From contig CAAEPE010000037.1 of NCBI GenBank assembly GCA_900757795.1, positions 62,001 to 126,000 of the forward strand: a stretch of 64,000 nucleotides of DNA, read 5' to 3'. Position numbers and translations under genes: made by a program. The notes under the pieces are model-generated. The model was not told the origin of the DNA and searched no databases. It saw only the letters and a list, made by a program, of their open reading frames with translations. This document shows, piece by piece, positions 33,248-42,813 of the stretch. This stretch comes from an uncultured Phascolarctobacterium sp. (GTDB taxonomy: Bacteria > Bacillota > Negativicutes > Acidaminococcales > Acidaminococcaceae). The first letter of the stretch is position 1. The number at the start of each line of letters is the position of its first letter.

Positions 33248-34357
33248 TTAGAATACTACGCGTACCGGCGTAACGATATAAGTATAATTTTCTTCTTTCT
33301 CGGAAGTAATGCATACAGGACTTAAAGAAGTGTTCATGGCTAAGGTTACTTCCTCAGAGTCGATATTTTTAAGAATATCCAAAATATATTTAGAATTAAA
33401 GGCTACGTTTAAAGCGTCGCCTTCGGTAGCGCAGGCAATAACCTCGCGACCGGTTCCAATGTCCGGACTGCTGGAGGTAATTATCATTTCTTCTTGTTCA
33501 ACGCTTATTTTTACGATGCTGTAATCGCCTTCGGTGGAAAACAGTGCTACTCGCTCTACTGCACCGGCTAATTCTTTAGCATTGACTTTACATTTAACAG
33601 CAAATTTTGCCGGAATTACCTTATTATAATCGGGGAATTTGCCTTCAATTAAGCGGGAAACAATTACTATATCATCAATAATAACCATGATTTGATTATT
33701 AAGCAGAGAAATTTTTACTTCCTGCGGCATTTCGCTGGTTAAATTACGGGAAATTTCGTTTAAAACCTTGGAGGGAATAATCATGCTCATAGGCTCGTTA
33801 GTAGTTTGAGCTATGGCTTTTATCGCCAGACGATGAGTATTAGTACCGACAAAGGTCAATTTATCGTCTTTGCTTTCAACTAAAATACCGGTGAATAAAG
33901 GACGTGCTTCGTCTGTGGAGCAAGAGAAAATAGTTTTTTTGATTAGCTCTTTAATTTTTTCGTCGGTAATAGTGATTGTTTTGTTACCGTCAAAGGTGGG
34001 AAATTTTGGATAATCATCCGCGTTCATTATAAGAAGCTGGAATTCAGAGCTTCCGGAGGTGAGCTTGATAGTATTATTTTCTGCATTTTGATTGATAATT
34101 ACTGTTTCGCTAGGTAATTTGCGTACTAATTCGGAAATATGTTTAGCAGAAACTACTATTTCCCCAGGTTCAGTAATTTCTGCATCAATAGTGCAGGAAA
34201 TAGCCATGTTTAAATCCATAGCTTGAATTTCTAATTTATTTTCTTTAGTAAAAATATGGATACAAGAAAAAATAGGTGTGCTTGGTTTAGAAACGATGGC
34301 TCTTTGAGCGGTTTGAATAGCTTTGCTAAGTTCGTTTGTATTGCAGGCAATTATCAT
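33248..34357 (-). CDS. dnaN: DNA polymerase III beta subunit (sliding clamp)
   Basis: A 369-residue clamp with three repeated folds. It starts MIIACNTNELSKAIQTAQRA, has FTGILVE and GTNTHRLAI in the middle domain, and ends YTYIVTPVRVVF. It holds the replicative polymerase on DNA. It follows dnaA across a 251-base DnaA-box region. Confidence 0.97.
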   Translation of the reverse strand: MIIACNTNELSKAIQTAQRAIVSKPSTPIFSCIHIFTKENKLEIQAMDLNMAISCTIDAEITEPGEIVVSAKHISELVRKLPSETVIINQNAENNTIKLTSGSSEFQLLIMNADDYPKFPTFDGNKTITITDEKIKELIKKTIFSCSTDEARPLFTGILVESKDDKLTFVGTNTHRLAIKAIAQTTNEPMSMIIPSKVLNEISRNLTSEMPQEVKISLLNNQIMVIIDDIVIVSRLIEGKFPDYNKVIPAKFAVKCKVNAKELAGAVERVALFSTEGDYSIVKISVEQEEMIITSSSPDIGTGREVIACATEGDALNVAFNSKYILDILKNIDSEEVTLAMNTSLSPVCITSEKEENYTYIVTPVRVVF

Positions 34358-34608
34358 TTGTACACAGTCCTCCTTGGTTTTTATTACTTTAATAATTTAT
34401 AAAAAGTAGTCGACGTAGTAGTAATACATGTTAGTAATGTGGAAAAGTGTTTATAAGCGTTTATTGACGCTATTTTTCGTATGTATATAAGCTTGTGGAT
34501 AAGCGGGAAATATTTTACACAGGTTTCACAGCTCAAAAATTTATCAACTGTAGGAAAAAGTTATACACAGTTTTTTGGTTAATTATCAACAGTTTTTGTG
34601 GATAACTT
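34358..34608. other. oriC: origin subregion between dnaA and dnaN, DnaA-box cluster
   Basis: An A+T-rich stretch of about 250 bases with five DnaA-box-like 9-mers in 112 bases: TGTGGATAA at 34494-34502 and 34597-34605 (both the exact TTATCCACA consensus on the minus strand), TTATACACA at 34561-34569, TTATCAACA at 34583-34591 and TTATCAACT at 34541-34549. Bipartite origins of this kind flank dnaA in Firmicutes. Confidence 0.8.
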
Positions 34609-35982
34609 TTATTGACGTAAAATATCTATCATTTTCTGCAGTTCTGTTTGCAGATTTAAGTTGGTAGCTTTAGCCTTACTAATTTTTTCATAGGCGTGAA
34701 TAACGGTGGTGTGATCACGTCCGCCAAATAGCTCGCCAATTTTTGGATAAGAGAGGTCTGCCAGCTCGCGACAGAGATACATGGCAATTTGACGTGGGTA
34801 AGCAATATTTTGCGTGCGCTTTTTGTTGAAAAGCTCTTCTTGCTTAATATTGTAATGTTCAGCTACAACCTTAGTGATACCTTCAAAGGTAATTACGCGT
34901 GTTTTAACGGAGTTACCCATGTCTGCTAAAACCTTTTGGGCAGTTTCTACAGTGATTGGCATATCCATTAAGGAAGTATAGGCGACAATTTTGGTGTAGG
35001 CGCCCTCGATTTCACGGATATTAGTGGAGATGTTGGTAGCTAATAAGGTAATTACATCGTTGGGCAGTTGAATGTGGTCAGATTCTGCTTTAGTGCGTAA
35101 AATTGCCATACGCGTTTCTAAGTCCGGTGGCTGAATATCCGCTGTAAGACCTTGGTCAAAACGGGAGCGCAGACGATCTTCCAGTGTTTCGATTTCGCGG
35201 GGCGAACGGTCGCTGGAAATTATTATTTGCTTATTTGCGTCTTTTAAAGCGTTAAAGGTATGGAAAAATTCTACCTGTGTCTGTTCCTTGCCCTTTAGAA
35301 ATTGAATATCGTCAATGATAAGGCAATCTATATTGCGGTATTTTTGACGAAAGGCTTCGGTGTTTTTATTTTGAATGGAGTTAATAATTTCGTTGGTGAA
35401 TTTTTCGCTGGTAGTGTAAAGTACCTTCATACTGGGATTGTTTTGCTTAATGCGGTTGCCGATAGCGTGCATTAAGTGAGTTTTACCGAGACCTACGCCT
35501 CCGTATAAAAACAGCGGATTGTAAGCATGAGCAGGATTATTGGCTACTGCTTTGGCAGCGGCGTGGGCAAAACGATTGGAATTGCCGATAACGAAGGTTT
35601 CAAAAACAAATTTAGGATTTAAATTGCTTTCGTCTATTTCCTGTTCCGAGGATTTTTCCGGAAAAAGCTCTTGCTGTTGAGTTTTCTGTGGATGCTGAGG
35701 GTAGGGCTCGCTAGCTTCAGTAATGCCGCTATTTATAGTTTCGATAAGCAGCTTAATATTTTTGCCCATAATGCCCGCGAGAATGCCTTCCAGAACGGAG
35801 GCGTAGTTATCTTCTAAAAAATTTTTGAAGAAATCGCTTTTTACAGCGACTTTAAAATAATCGTCAGTAACTTCTAAAGGAATAATTGGCCGAATCCAAG
35901 CGTTGAAGATTTTTTCGTTGGCTGATTCCTTAAATTTATCCTGGCATTTTACCCAGATTTCAGCTAAATCGTAGGAACTCAT
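34609..35982 (-). CDS. dnaA: chromosomal replication initiator DnaA
   Basis: A 457-residue AAA+ initiator. It has an N-terminal domain I (LAEIWVKCQDKFKE), Walker A GGVGLGKTHL, Walker B LIIDDIQFL, and the domain IV signature GGRDHTTVIHAYEKI that reads DnaA boxes. I chose ATG at 35982 (MSSYDLAEIW), which has GGAAAGGA about nine bases upstream; the ATG at 35991 lies too close to that ribosome site. DnaA boxes lie on both sides of the gene. Confidence 0.97.
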   Translation of the reverse strand: MSSYDLAEIWVKCQDKFKESANEKIFNAWIRPIIPLEVTDDYFKVAVKSDFFKNFLEDNYASVLEGILAGIMGKNIKLLIETINSGITEASEPYPQHPQKTQQQELFPEKSSEQEIDESNLNPKFVFETFVIGNSNRFAHAAAKAVANNPAHAYNPLFLYGGVGLGKTHLMHAIGNRIKQNNPSMKVLYTTSEKFTNEIINSIQNKNTEAFRQKYRNIDCLIIDDIQFLKGKEQTQVEFFHTFNALKDANKQIIISSDRSPREIETLEDRLRSRFDQGLTADIQPPDLETRMAILRTKAESDHIQLPNDVITLLATNISTNIREIEGAYTKIVAYTSLMDMPITVETAQKVLADMGNSVKTRVITFEGITKVVAEHYNIKQEELFNKKRTQNIAYPRQIAMYLCRELADLSYPKIGELFGGRDHTTVIHAYEKISKAKATNLNLQTELQKMIDILRQ

Positions 35983-36332
35983 AGGGAACATCCTTTCCTG
36001 CAATAATTTTATTAAAACAAAAACGACGACCTAGATGCTTGCAGTAGCTATTAAACGTCGTACATTGCTATTTTTTGCGAAAAATATTTACTTTATATTT
36101 TAGCAGACTGTGGATAACTTCGCAAATTTTCTAGAAAATTTCTTGAAAGCCCGAAAAATAGGCGTTTTCTACTTGACTAAATTTTTTTTTTCCAATATAA
36201 TAACTTAGTAATACCTTGTACTGCGCCAAGTGTATGGTTTTGCGGCGTCAGGACGAGTAGCATACTTATTAGCTATCAATTCAAATACAAGGAATTTGGT
36301 AAAATTTTCGGTGGATAAGGAGGGAATACTGA
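35983..36332. other. oriC: origin subregion between dnaA and rpmH
   Basis: About 350 bases without a gene. It holds an exact DnaA box (TGTGGATAA, 36109-36117), a related word GGTGGATAA near 36311, the rpmH promoter, and a small inverted pair CCTTGTA/TACAAGG (36213 and 36289). Transcription diverges here, which fits the leading-strand switch at the origin. Confidence 0.75.
36173..36201 (+). promoter_or_regulatory. sigma-A type promoter for rpmH
   Basis: TTGACT (36173-36178), a 17-base T-rich spacer and a perfect TATAAT (36196-36201). The transcript would start near 36208, about 125 bases before rpmH. Confidence 0.8.
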
Positions 36333-36467
36333 ATGAAACGTACTTTTCAACCTAACAATCTCAGAAGAAAAAGAACTCATGGTTTCAGAGAAAGAATGAA
36401 AACTTTGGGCGGTCGTCAAGTTCTCAAAAGAAGACGTGCTAGAGGCAGAAAGAAATTGTCTGCATAA
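36333..36467 (+). CDS. rpmH: 50S ribosomal protein L34
   Basis: A 44-residue, very basic protein starting MKRTFQPNNLRRKRTHGF and ending RARGRKKLSA, the L34 pattern. ATG at 36333 follows AAGGAGGGAATACTGA. It is first in the rpmH-rnpA-yidD-yidC-khpB group and lies next to the origin as in most bacteria. Confidence 0.97.
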   Translation: MKRTFQPNNLRRKRTHGFRERMKTLGGRQVLKRRRARGRKKLSA

Positions 36468-36475
36468 CATTATCA

Positions 36476-36503
36476 AATAGGCCGCGTAAGTGGCCTATTT
36501 TTT
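36476..36503 (+). terminator. hairpin with T-run between rpmH and rnpA
   Basis: AATAGGCC pairs with GGCCTATT and six or seven T follow. It may partly end rpmH transcripts, giving more L34 than RnpA. Confidence 0.7.
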
Positions 36504-36526
36504 CCATGCAGGCAGGAGTGCATTTA

Positions 36527-36886
36527 ATGCAGAACACAAAGTATACTTTAAAAAAATCTAATAAGCTGAAATCAAAAAAAAGTTTTCAGTTTGTTTATGG
36601 TAATGGACGTGCTGTTGTTGATCCCATGTCGGTTTTTTACATTTTGGCAGACCAAGGAGAGGATTTGAAGATTGGTTTGGCCGTAGGTAAAAAATTAGGC
36701 TGTGCTGTGGTACGCAACAGAGTCAAGCGTGTGATGCGGGAGGTTTTCCGTATGCACAGCGCAGAGCTTAAAAAAGGGTATCATATAGTTTGGGTAGCCC
36801 GTCAAAAATTGACGAAGGCCGATTATAATACTTTTGAACGAGTTTTTTTAAGATTAGCAAAGAGAGCAGCTTTGCTACAGGAATAA
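36527..36886 (+). CDS. rnpA: ribonuclease P protein component
   Basis: 119 residues, basic. It helps the RNase P RNA trim tRNA 5' ends. The signature KKLGCAVVRNRVKRVMRE is present. I chose ATG at 36527, which has AGGAG eight bases upstream, over the ATG at 36506. Confidence 0.95.
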   Translation: MQNTKYTLKKSNKLKSKKSFQFVYGNGRAVVDPMSVFYILADQGEDLKIGLAVGKKLGCAVVRNRVKRVMREVFRMHSAELKKGYHIVWVARQKLTKADYNTFERVFLRLAKRAALLQE

Positions 36887-36900
36887 GGATCTGAATATTT

Positions 36901-37110
36901 ATGAGCAGGTTACTGATTTTGTGTATAAGATTTTATCAAATCTTTATCTCGCCGTTGTTTCCGCCGACGTGTAGGTTTTATCCTACGTGTTCAGCCTATG
37001 CCATTGAGGCGATTCAAAAAAAAGGACCTGTGCAAGGATTATGGCTTGCTATTAAACGAATTTGTAAATGTCATCCCTTTCATCCGGGAGGCTATGATCC
37101 GGTAGAATAA
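36901..37110 (+). CDS. yidD: membrane protein insertion efficiency factor YidD
   Basis: 69 residues of the YidD family: LCIRFYQIFISPLFPPTCRF, then YPTCSAYAIEAI and a CHPFHPGGYDP-type end (KCHPFHPGGYDPVE). It is a small inner-membrane-associated helper of YidC and lies in its standard place between rnpA and yidC. Confidence 0.93.
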   Translation: MSRLLILCIRFYQIFISPLFPPTCRFYPTCSAYAIEAIQKKGPVQGLWLAIKRICKCHPFHPGGYDPVE

Positions 37111-37150
37111 TATTTTTGCGAACAACACTTTTGTATTAAGGAGTGATATC

Positions 37151-37777
37151 TTGGACTTTCTCAGCAATATCGTTCAGCAGGTAATTACCGTAATTTACAG
37201 CTTTTTGCAAGGCGTAGGCTTTCCTAATTACGGCGTAGCTATTATTATTATGACAATTTTAGTGAAGCTGATTTTGTATCCGCTTTCTAAAAAGCAGATT
37301 GAATCAACTAAAGCTATGATGGAAATTCAACCAAAGATGAAAGCCATTCAGGAGAAATATAAAAACGACAAGCAGCGTTTGAATATGGAATTGGCTAATC
37401 TTTATAAAAGTGAAGGTGTAAATCCTTTGGCAGGCTGCCTGCCTTTGATTGTGCAAATGCCGATTATGATTGGTATTTTCTATGGTATTCGCGATTTTCA
37501 TTACGAAGGTTCTGCTTCTTTCCTGTGGATGCAAAGCATTTCTAATCCTGATCCGACCTATATTCTGCCGATTTTATCTGCTTTGACGACTTTTATTCAA
37601 TCTAAACAGACTATGCCTGATACCGGCAATCCGCAAAATAAAATGATGCTGTATTTTATGCCTTTATTCATTGGCTATATCAGCTTAAGCTTCCCGGCAG
37701 GCTTGGTACTGTATTGGGTAGTGATGAATATTATGCAAATCAGTCAGCAGTTTATGATGGAAAAAGCAAAAAAATAG
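37151..37777 (+). CDS. yidC: YidC/OxaA membrane protein insertase
   Basis: 208 residues, the short Gram-positive-type YidC without the large periplasmic domain. It has about five membrane segments (VAIIIMTILVKLILYPLS, NPLAGCLPLIVQMPIMIGIF, FPAGLVLYWVVMNIMQI). It inserts inner-membrane proteins. The start is TTG at 37151 behind AAGGAG. I see no lipobox at the N-terminus. Confidence 0.93.
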   Translation: MDFLSNIVQQVITVIYSFLQGVGFPNYGVAIIIMTILVKLILYPLSKKQIESTKAMMEIQPKMKAIQEKYKNDKQRLNMELANLYKSEGVNPLAGCLPLIVQMPIMIGIFYGIRDFHYEGSASFLWMQSISNPDPTYILPILSALTTFIQSKQTMPDTGNPQNKMMLYFMPLFIGYISLSFPAGLVLYWVVMNIMQISQQFMMEKAKK

Positions 37778-37799
37778 GAACCAGTGAGGAGTGAGATAG

Positions 37800-38705
37800 A
37801 TGGCTTTTATTGAAAAGAAAGGTAAAAGCGTAGAAGAAGCTGTTGCAGAAGCCTTAAAAGCTTTGAATGTAACTCGTGACCAAGTTGAAATAGAAATTTT
37901 AGAAGAAAGCAAAAAAGGCTTTTTGGGATTTTTCGGTAAGGACGCTAAGGTGCGCGTAACCGTTAAGGAAGCTGCCGAGGCTGTGAAAACCGCCGAAGCC
38001 GCTGCTGAAAAAACTTTCAGCGAAGCAACCTCCGATGTTGCTAAAGCTGTGAAGGAAGCAGCTACTATTGCTGTAAGCAGCGTTTCTAAAAAAACTGACG
38101 AAATTAAAGAGCAGGCTGCAGATGCTGCTGAAGAATTGGGCAAAAAAGCTGCTGCTGCCAAGGATCAGGTTGTTGATTCCGCAATTTCTTCCTTGGAATC
38201 CTTAAAGAGCGAGCGTCCAGTGCGCGAGCCTCGCAAATATGCTGTTAACGACGAATCTGTTACCGCCGCTAAGGATTTTTTGCAAAAAGTATTTAACGCT
38301 ATGAAAATTGATGTTGTCATGGAAAAGTTTATCAATAAAAATGACGGCAGCGTAACCTTTAAGCTTCATGGCGACGATATGGGTATTTTGATTGGCAAGC
38401 ATGGTCAAACCTTGGACAGTCTGCAATATTTGACTAATTTAGTTGCCAATAAAACCAGCGCCGAGCGCGTGCGCGTAATTATTGATGTGGAGGATTACCG
38501 TGACCGCCGCATTGAAACCTTAACTCGTTTGGCAATTCGTTTGGCAGATAAAGTAAAACGCACTGGTGAACGCGTGGCTTTAGAGCCTATGAATCCGAAT
38601 GAACGTAAGATTATCCATATGGCCCTGCAGGGCGATCGCCGGGTTACGACCCTTAGCGAGGGCGATGATCCGTACCGTCATGTAGTAATTGAATTGAAAA
38701 AATAA
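37800..38705 (+). CDS. khpB: RNA-binding protein KhpB/Jag
   Basis: 301 residues. The Jag N-domain (SVEEAVAEALKALNV, KGFLGFFGKDAKV) is followed by an Ala/Glu/Lys-rich linker of about 85 residues, a KH domain with the GKHG loop (MGILIGKHGQTLDSLQYL) and an R3H domain (MNPNERKIIHMALQG). KhpB pairs with KhpA in other Firmicutes to bind RNA and affect cell-wall growth. The long, probably helical linker is typical of this group. It follows yidC after 22 bases. Confidence 0.92.
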   Translation: MAFIEKKGKSVEEAVAEALKALNVTRDQVEIEILEESKKGFLGFFGKDAKVRVTVKEAAEAVKTAEAAAEKTFSEATSDVAKAVKEAATIAVSSVSKKTDEIKEQAADAAEELGKKAAAAKDQVVDSAISSLESLKSERPVREPRKYAVNDESVTAAKDFLQKVFNAMKIDVVMEKFINKNDGSVTFKLHGDDMGILIGKHGQTLDSLQYLTNLVANKTSAERVRVIIDVEDYRDRRIETLTRLAIRLADKVKRTGERVALEPMNPNERKIIHMALQGDRRVTTLSEGDDPYRHVVIELKK

Positions 38706-38710
38706 CATTT

Positions 38711-38747
38711 ATAACCCAGTACTTAGCCTACTGGGTTATATTTATTC
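38711..38747 (+). terminator. terminator after khpB
   Basis: ATAACCCAGTA pairs with TACTGGGTTAT, followed by T-rich DNA; it ends the rpmH-khpB group before mnmE. Confidence 0.75.
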
Positions 38748-38789
38748 TGAGACGAAGAAATTTTAGTGATTGAGGAAAGGAGGGCGCAG

Positions 38790-40169
38790 ATGGCAGAGGA
38801 AACAATCAGCGCGGTTATTACTGCTTTAGGCGAAGGAGCCGTAGGTATAGTGCGCATCAGCGGCGAAAATGCTTTAGCCGTAGGCGAAAGCTTATTTAAA
38901 GCAGCTTCCGGTAAAAAATTAGCAGATTATCCTGTAAACACTATGGTTTACGGCCATGTTTATGATATAGACGGCAGTTTGGTAGACGAGGTTTTGGCTG
39001 TTTTTATGCGCGGACCTCGTTCTTATACGGCAGAGGATGTAGTAGAAATCCAGTGTCATGGCGGTTTGCAGTCCTTGAAGAAAATCTTGACTTTGACTTA
39101 TGAAGCAGGAGCGCGTCCCGCAGAAGCAGGCGAATTTACGAAGCGCGCTTTTTTAAACGGGCGCATAGATTTAACGCAGGCGGAGGCAGTTATGGATATT
39201 ATCCGCTCCCGCAGCGAAGCGAGTTTGAAGCTGGCAGCGCGCCAGCAGCAGGGACAGCTGGCCAATGAGCTGCGCAGCCAGCGGCACGATTTAGTAGATG
39301 TAGTAGTAAATTTAGAAGCTGTCATTGATTATCCGGAGGAGGATATAGAGGATGTAACCTATGGCCGCGTGCAGAAAAGTATTAATAAAAGCTGTGAAGC
39401 TATTCATAAGCTTTTAGCTCACGCGCATACAGGAAAAATTTTGCGCGAGGGCCTGCGCACAGCCATTGTGGGTAAGCCTAACGTGGGTAAATCCAGTCTG
39501 CTGAACGCGCTTTTAAAAGAGGATAGAGCTATTGTTTCGCAATATGCCGGTACTACCCGCGATGTAATTGAAGAACAGCTTTTGTTAGACGGTGTGCCTT
39601 TGGTTTTGGCTGATACGGCTGGCATTCGCAGCACCGAGGATTTTGTAGAAAAAATCGGCGTGGAAAAAAGCCGCCAGCTTTTACAGGAAGCAGAGCTGGT
39701 AATTTGTGTTGTGGATGGCAGCGAAGGCTTAACGGCAGAGGATGAATCTATTTTAGCGGCCGCAGCCGATAAGCCTTGCATAATTATCGTCAACAAAAGC
39801 GATTTAGGTTTAGCTGTGGATTTAGAGGCTTTGCGTAAGCGTTTTGGCGAGGATAAGGTATTGACGCTTTCGGCGAAAACTTTAACCGGCGTAGAAGCCT
39901 TTAGCGCTTGGTTGAAAAATTATGTTTATGGCAGTGAAGGCGCGTTAAGCGAAGGAGCGTATGTGCAGAATGCTCGTCAGGAGCAGCTATTGCGCCAGGC
40001 ATATAGCTATTTACGGGACGCAGGTGAGGCAGCTGATAATATGCTGCCCTATGACTGCATTGTAATAGATGTGCGCAATGCCATTGATCTTTTAGGCGAA
40101 ATAACCGGTGATATAGTGCAGGATGAAATTATTAACGAAATTTTTTCTCGCTTTTGTATCGGCAAATAA
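38790..40169 (+). CDS. mnmE: tRNA modification GTPase MnmE
   Basis: 459 residues. With MnmG it makes the 5-carboxymethylaminomethyl group on U34 of tRNAs. The G domain has GKPNVGKSSLLNAL, TTRDVIEE, DTAGIR and NKSD; the C-terminus is FCIGK with the conserved Cys. I chose ATG at 38790 because GGAAAGGAGGG lies just upstream; the GTG at 38766 would precede that site. Confidence 0.96.
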   Translation: MAEETISAVITALGEGAVGIVRISGENALAVGESLFKAASGKKLADYPVNTMVYGHVYDIDGSLVDEVLAVFMRGPRSYTAEDVVEIQCHGGLQSLKKILTLTYEAGARPAEAGEFTKRAFLNGRIDLTQAEAVMDIIRSRSEASLKLAARQQQGQLANELRSQRHDLVDVVVNLEAVIDYPEEDIEDVTYGRVQKSINKSCEAIHKLLAHAHTGKILREGLRTAIVGKPNVGKSSLLNALLKEDRAIVSQYAGTTRDVIEEQLLLDGVPLVLADTAGIRSTEDFVEKIGVEKSRQLLQEAELVICVVDGSEGLTAEDESILAAAADKPCIIIVNKSDLGLAVDLEALRKRFGEDKVLTLSAKTLTGVEAFSAWLKNYVYGSEGALSEGAYVQNARQEQLLRQAYSYLRDAGEAADNMLPYDCIVIDVRNAIDLLGEITGDIVQDEIINEIFSRFCIGK

Positions 40170-40202
40170 ATTTAGAAATTTTACTACGGAAAGAGATAAA
40201 TT

Positions 40203-42086
40203 ATGAGTTACATTACAGATTCTTTTGACGTAATTGTTATAGGTGCAGGACACGCAGGTGTAGAAGCAGCGCTGGCTGCTGCGCGTTTAGGCGGCAAAAC
40301 CTTGCTGGCTACGCTTTCTTTGGATAACGTGGCTTTAATGCCCTGCAATCCATCTATCGGCGGGCCTGCTAAGGGTCATTTGGTACGCGAGATAGACGCT
40401 TTAGGCGGTCAAATGGGTATCAGCGCCGATTTGGCGTGTATTCAAATGCGCCTGTTAAATACCGGCAAAGGCTACGCCGTGCATGCGTTACGCGGACAAG
40501 AAGATAAGCCCTATTATCATACCTTAATGAAAAAAATTGTTGAGGATCAGGATAATTTGGAATTAAAGCAGCTGATGATTGATAAGGTGCTGGTAGAAAA
40601 TGGTCAAGTAGTAGGCGTAGAAGCGGAAACCGGCGAAATTTTTGAAGCTAAATGCGTAATTTTAGCAACAGGCACTTATTTGCGCGGACGTATTGTTTAT
40701 GGTCAGGTAAATTATGAATGCGGGCCCAACGGTTTGCGCAGCGCGCAAAAGCTTTCTGCGTCGCTGTTGGAGCACGGTGTGGAGCTGATGCGTTTTAAAA
40801 CAGGCACGCCCGCCCGCATTGACAGCCGCAGTATTGATTACAGCAAAATGGAGCCGCAATATGGCGACGAAGAGGTGCGCAATTTTTCGTTTATCAGCGA
40901 TATTAAAACCAGAGAACAAGTTCCTTGTTATTTGACTTATACTAATGCCGCAACCCATAAAATTATTCGCGATAATCTGCATTTATCAGGCATGTTTAAC
41001 GGCATGATTGAGGGCGTGGGGCCGCGCTATTGTCCGTCCATCGAGTCTAAGCTGGTGCGCTTTGCCGATAAGGAACGTCATCAATTGTTTATCGAGCCTG
41101 AGGGACGCAGTACCAATGAAATGTATGTGCAGGGCATGAGCTCGTCCCTGCCCGCGCATATTCAGCTGCAGTTTATGCGTACTATTCCCGGTTTGGAAAA
41201 TTGCAAGATGATGCGCGCCGGTTACGCTATTGACTATGATTGCTTAAATCCTTTGCAGCTGAAATATTCTTTGGAGCATAAAGCTATCAGCGGACTTTTC
41301 AGTGCCGGTCAGTCCAACGGCACCAGCGGTTATGAAGAAGCTGCGGCGCAGGGCTTAATGGCTGGTATTAACGCTATGCGCAAAATTCAAGGTCAGGAGC
41401 CGCTGGTTTTGCGTCGAGATGAGGCTTATATCGGCGTTTTGATTGACGACCTTGTAACCAAAGGCACCAACGAGCCTTATCGTATGATGACTTCAAGAGC
41501 AGAATATCGTTTGCTGCTGCGTCAGGATAACGCAGATTTGCGCTTAACGGAAAAAGGGCGGCAAATTGGTTTAGTAAATGACGAACGTTATGCTCGCTTT
41601 ACCGAAAAGCACACGGCTGTTGAACGTACTATCAGCGAGCTGAAAAAAAATAATATTGCTCCCAGTGAAGAAAATAACGCAAAGCTTACGGTTATGGGCA
41701 GCACTGCTTTACGCACAGGAACTAATATTTTAGATTTGCTGCGCCGTAAAGAAATTACTTATGATAAACTAAAGCAGGCCTTTGACTTGCCGCAGCTCAC
41801 ACCGCAGGTTGCAGAGCAGATAGAAATTTTTGCCAAGTACGAAGGTTATATTGCAAAACAGCGTCAGGAAGTGGAACGCTTTATGAAGCTGGAAAATAAA
41901 CGTCTGCCGGAAGCTATTGATTACCGCGCCATTAAAGAATTGTCCAGCGAGGCGGCAGAAAAACTGGACAAGGTGCGTCCGCTAAATATAGGCCAGGCTT
42001 CTCGTATCAGCGGCGTTTCTCCTGCCGATGTCAGCGTGCTGATGATTGCCTTGGAGCTAAAACGCAGAAAGGAGCAGGACGAATGA
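40203..42086 (+). CDS. mnmG: tRNA modification enzyme MnmG (GidA)
   Basis: A 627-residue FAD protein, the partner of MnmE. Motifs: IVIGAGHAGVEAALAAARLG, PCNPSIGGPAKGHLVREIDA, TGTYLRG, SGYEEAAAQGLMAGINA, TSRAEYRLLLRQDNAD. It is 33 bases after mnmE and overlaps rsmG by four bases. Confidence 0.97.
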   Translation: MSYITDSFDVIVIGAGHAGVEAALAAARLGGKTLLATLSLDNVALMPCNPSIGGPAKGHLVREIDALGGQMGISADLACIQMRLLNTGKGYAVHALRGQEDKPYYHTLMKKIVEDQDNLELKQLMIDKVLVENGQVVGVEAETGEIFEAKCVILATGTYLRGRIVYGQVNYECGPNGLRSAQKLSASLLEHGVELMRFKTGTPARIDSRSIDYSKMEPQYGDEEVRNFSFISDIKTREQVPCYLTYTNAATHKIIRDNLHLSGMFNGMIEGVGPRYCPSIESKLVRFADKERHQLFIEPEGRSTNEMYVQGMSSSLPAHIQLQFMRTIPGLENCKMMRAGYAIDYDCLNPLQLKYSLEHKAISGLFSAGQSNGTSGYEEAAAQGLMAGINAMRKIQGQEPLVLRRDEAYIGVLIDDLVTKGTNEPYRMMTSRAEYRLLLRQDNADLRLTEKGRQIGLVNDERYARFTEKHTAVERTISELKKNNIAPSEENNAKLTVMGSTALRTGTNILDLLRRKEITYDKLKQAFDLPQLTPQVAEQIEIFAKYEGYIAKQRQEVERFMKLENKRLPEAIDYRAIKELSSEAAEKLDKVRPLNIGQASRISGVSPADVSVLMIALELKRRKEQDE

Positions 42087-42802
42087 CATTTACGGAAATT
42101 TTAGCTGCTCGCGGTGCGGAGGCCGGCCTGCGTTTTAGTGAATTACAGCTAAAGCAATTTAATCGTTATTACGAAATGCTGATAGAAACCAATAAAGTGA
42201 TGAATCTGACTGCCATTACCGAACCGGAGGACGTTGCTGTCAAGCATATGATAGATAGTCTGCTGGCTTATGATAAAGAAATGGCTGGTAAAATTTTGGC
42301 TGACATAGGCACTGGCGCAGGTTTTCCCGGTGTTCCTTTAAAAATTTACTGCCCGGAGCTTAAAGTCGTGCTGATAGATTCGTTAGGTAAGCGTTTAAAT
42401 TTTTTACAGCAAGTGATTGACGCTTTGGCGTTAAAGGATATTCGCTGCGAGCATCTGCGGGCAGAGGATGCGGGACGCAATAAACAGCATCGAGAGAAAT
42501 ATGATTTTGTTACGGCGCGCGCCGTAGCCCGCTTGAGCGTACTCTCTGAATATTGCTTGCCTTTAGCTAAAAAAGGCGGTCAGTTTATCGCTTTAAAAGG
42601 CAGTAAATATGCGGAAGAAATTACCGAGGGTACGGAGGCTGTCAAAATACTGGGCGGCAAAATTGTTAGCGCCGAGCCGGTAAAACTGCCGGGACTCGAC
42701 GATGGACGTGCTATAATTAAAATCAACAAAATCAAAACTACACCGGCACAGTATCCGCGTAAGGCTGGTACGCCGGAAAAGCAGCCCTTAGGCAGCAAAT
42801 AG
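42083..42802 (+). CDS. rsmG: 16S rRNA (guanine-527-N7) methyltransferase RsmG
   Basis: 239 residues. The SAM-binding motif DIGTGAGFPGVPLKI and the family text MNLTAITEPEDVAVKHMIDS and FVTARAVARL are present. It methylates G527 of 16S rRNA. The ATG overlaps the mnmG stop (ATGA). The C-terminal about 20 residues are Lys/Pro-rich and not conserved. Confidence 0.95.
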   Translation: MTFTEILAARGAEAGLRFSELQLKQFNRYYEMLIETNKVMNLTAITEPEDVAVKHMIDSLLAYDKEMAGKILADIGTGAGFPGVPLKIYCPELKVVLIDSLGKRLNFLQQVIDALALKDIRCEHLRAEDAGRNKQHREKYDFVTARAVARLSVLSEYCLPLAKKGGQFIALKGSKYAEEITEGTEAVKILGGKIVSAEPVKLPGLDDGRAIIKINKIKTTPAQYPRKAGTPEKQPLGSK

Positions 42803-42813
42803 GGGGAGAGAGC

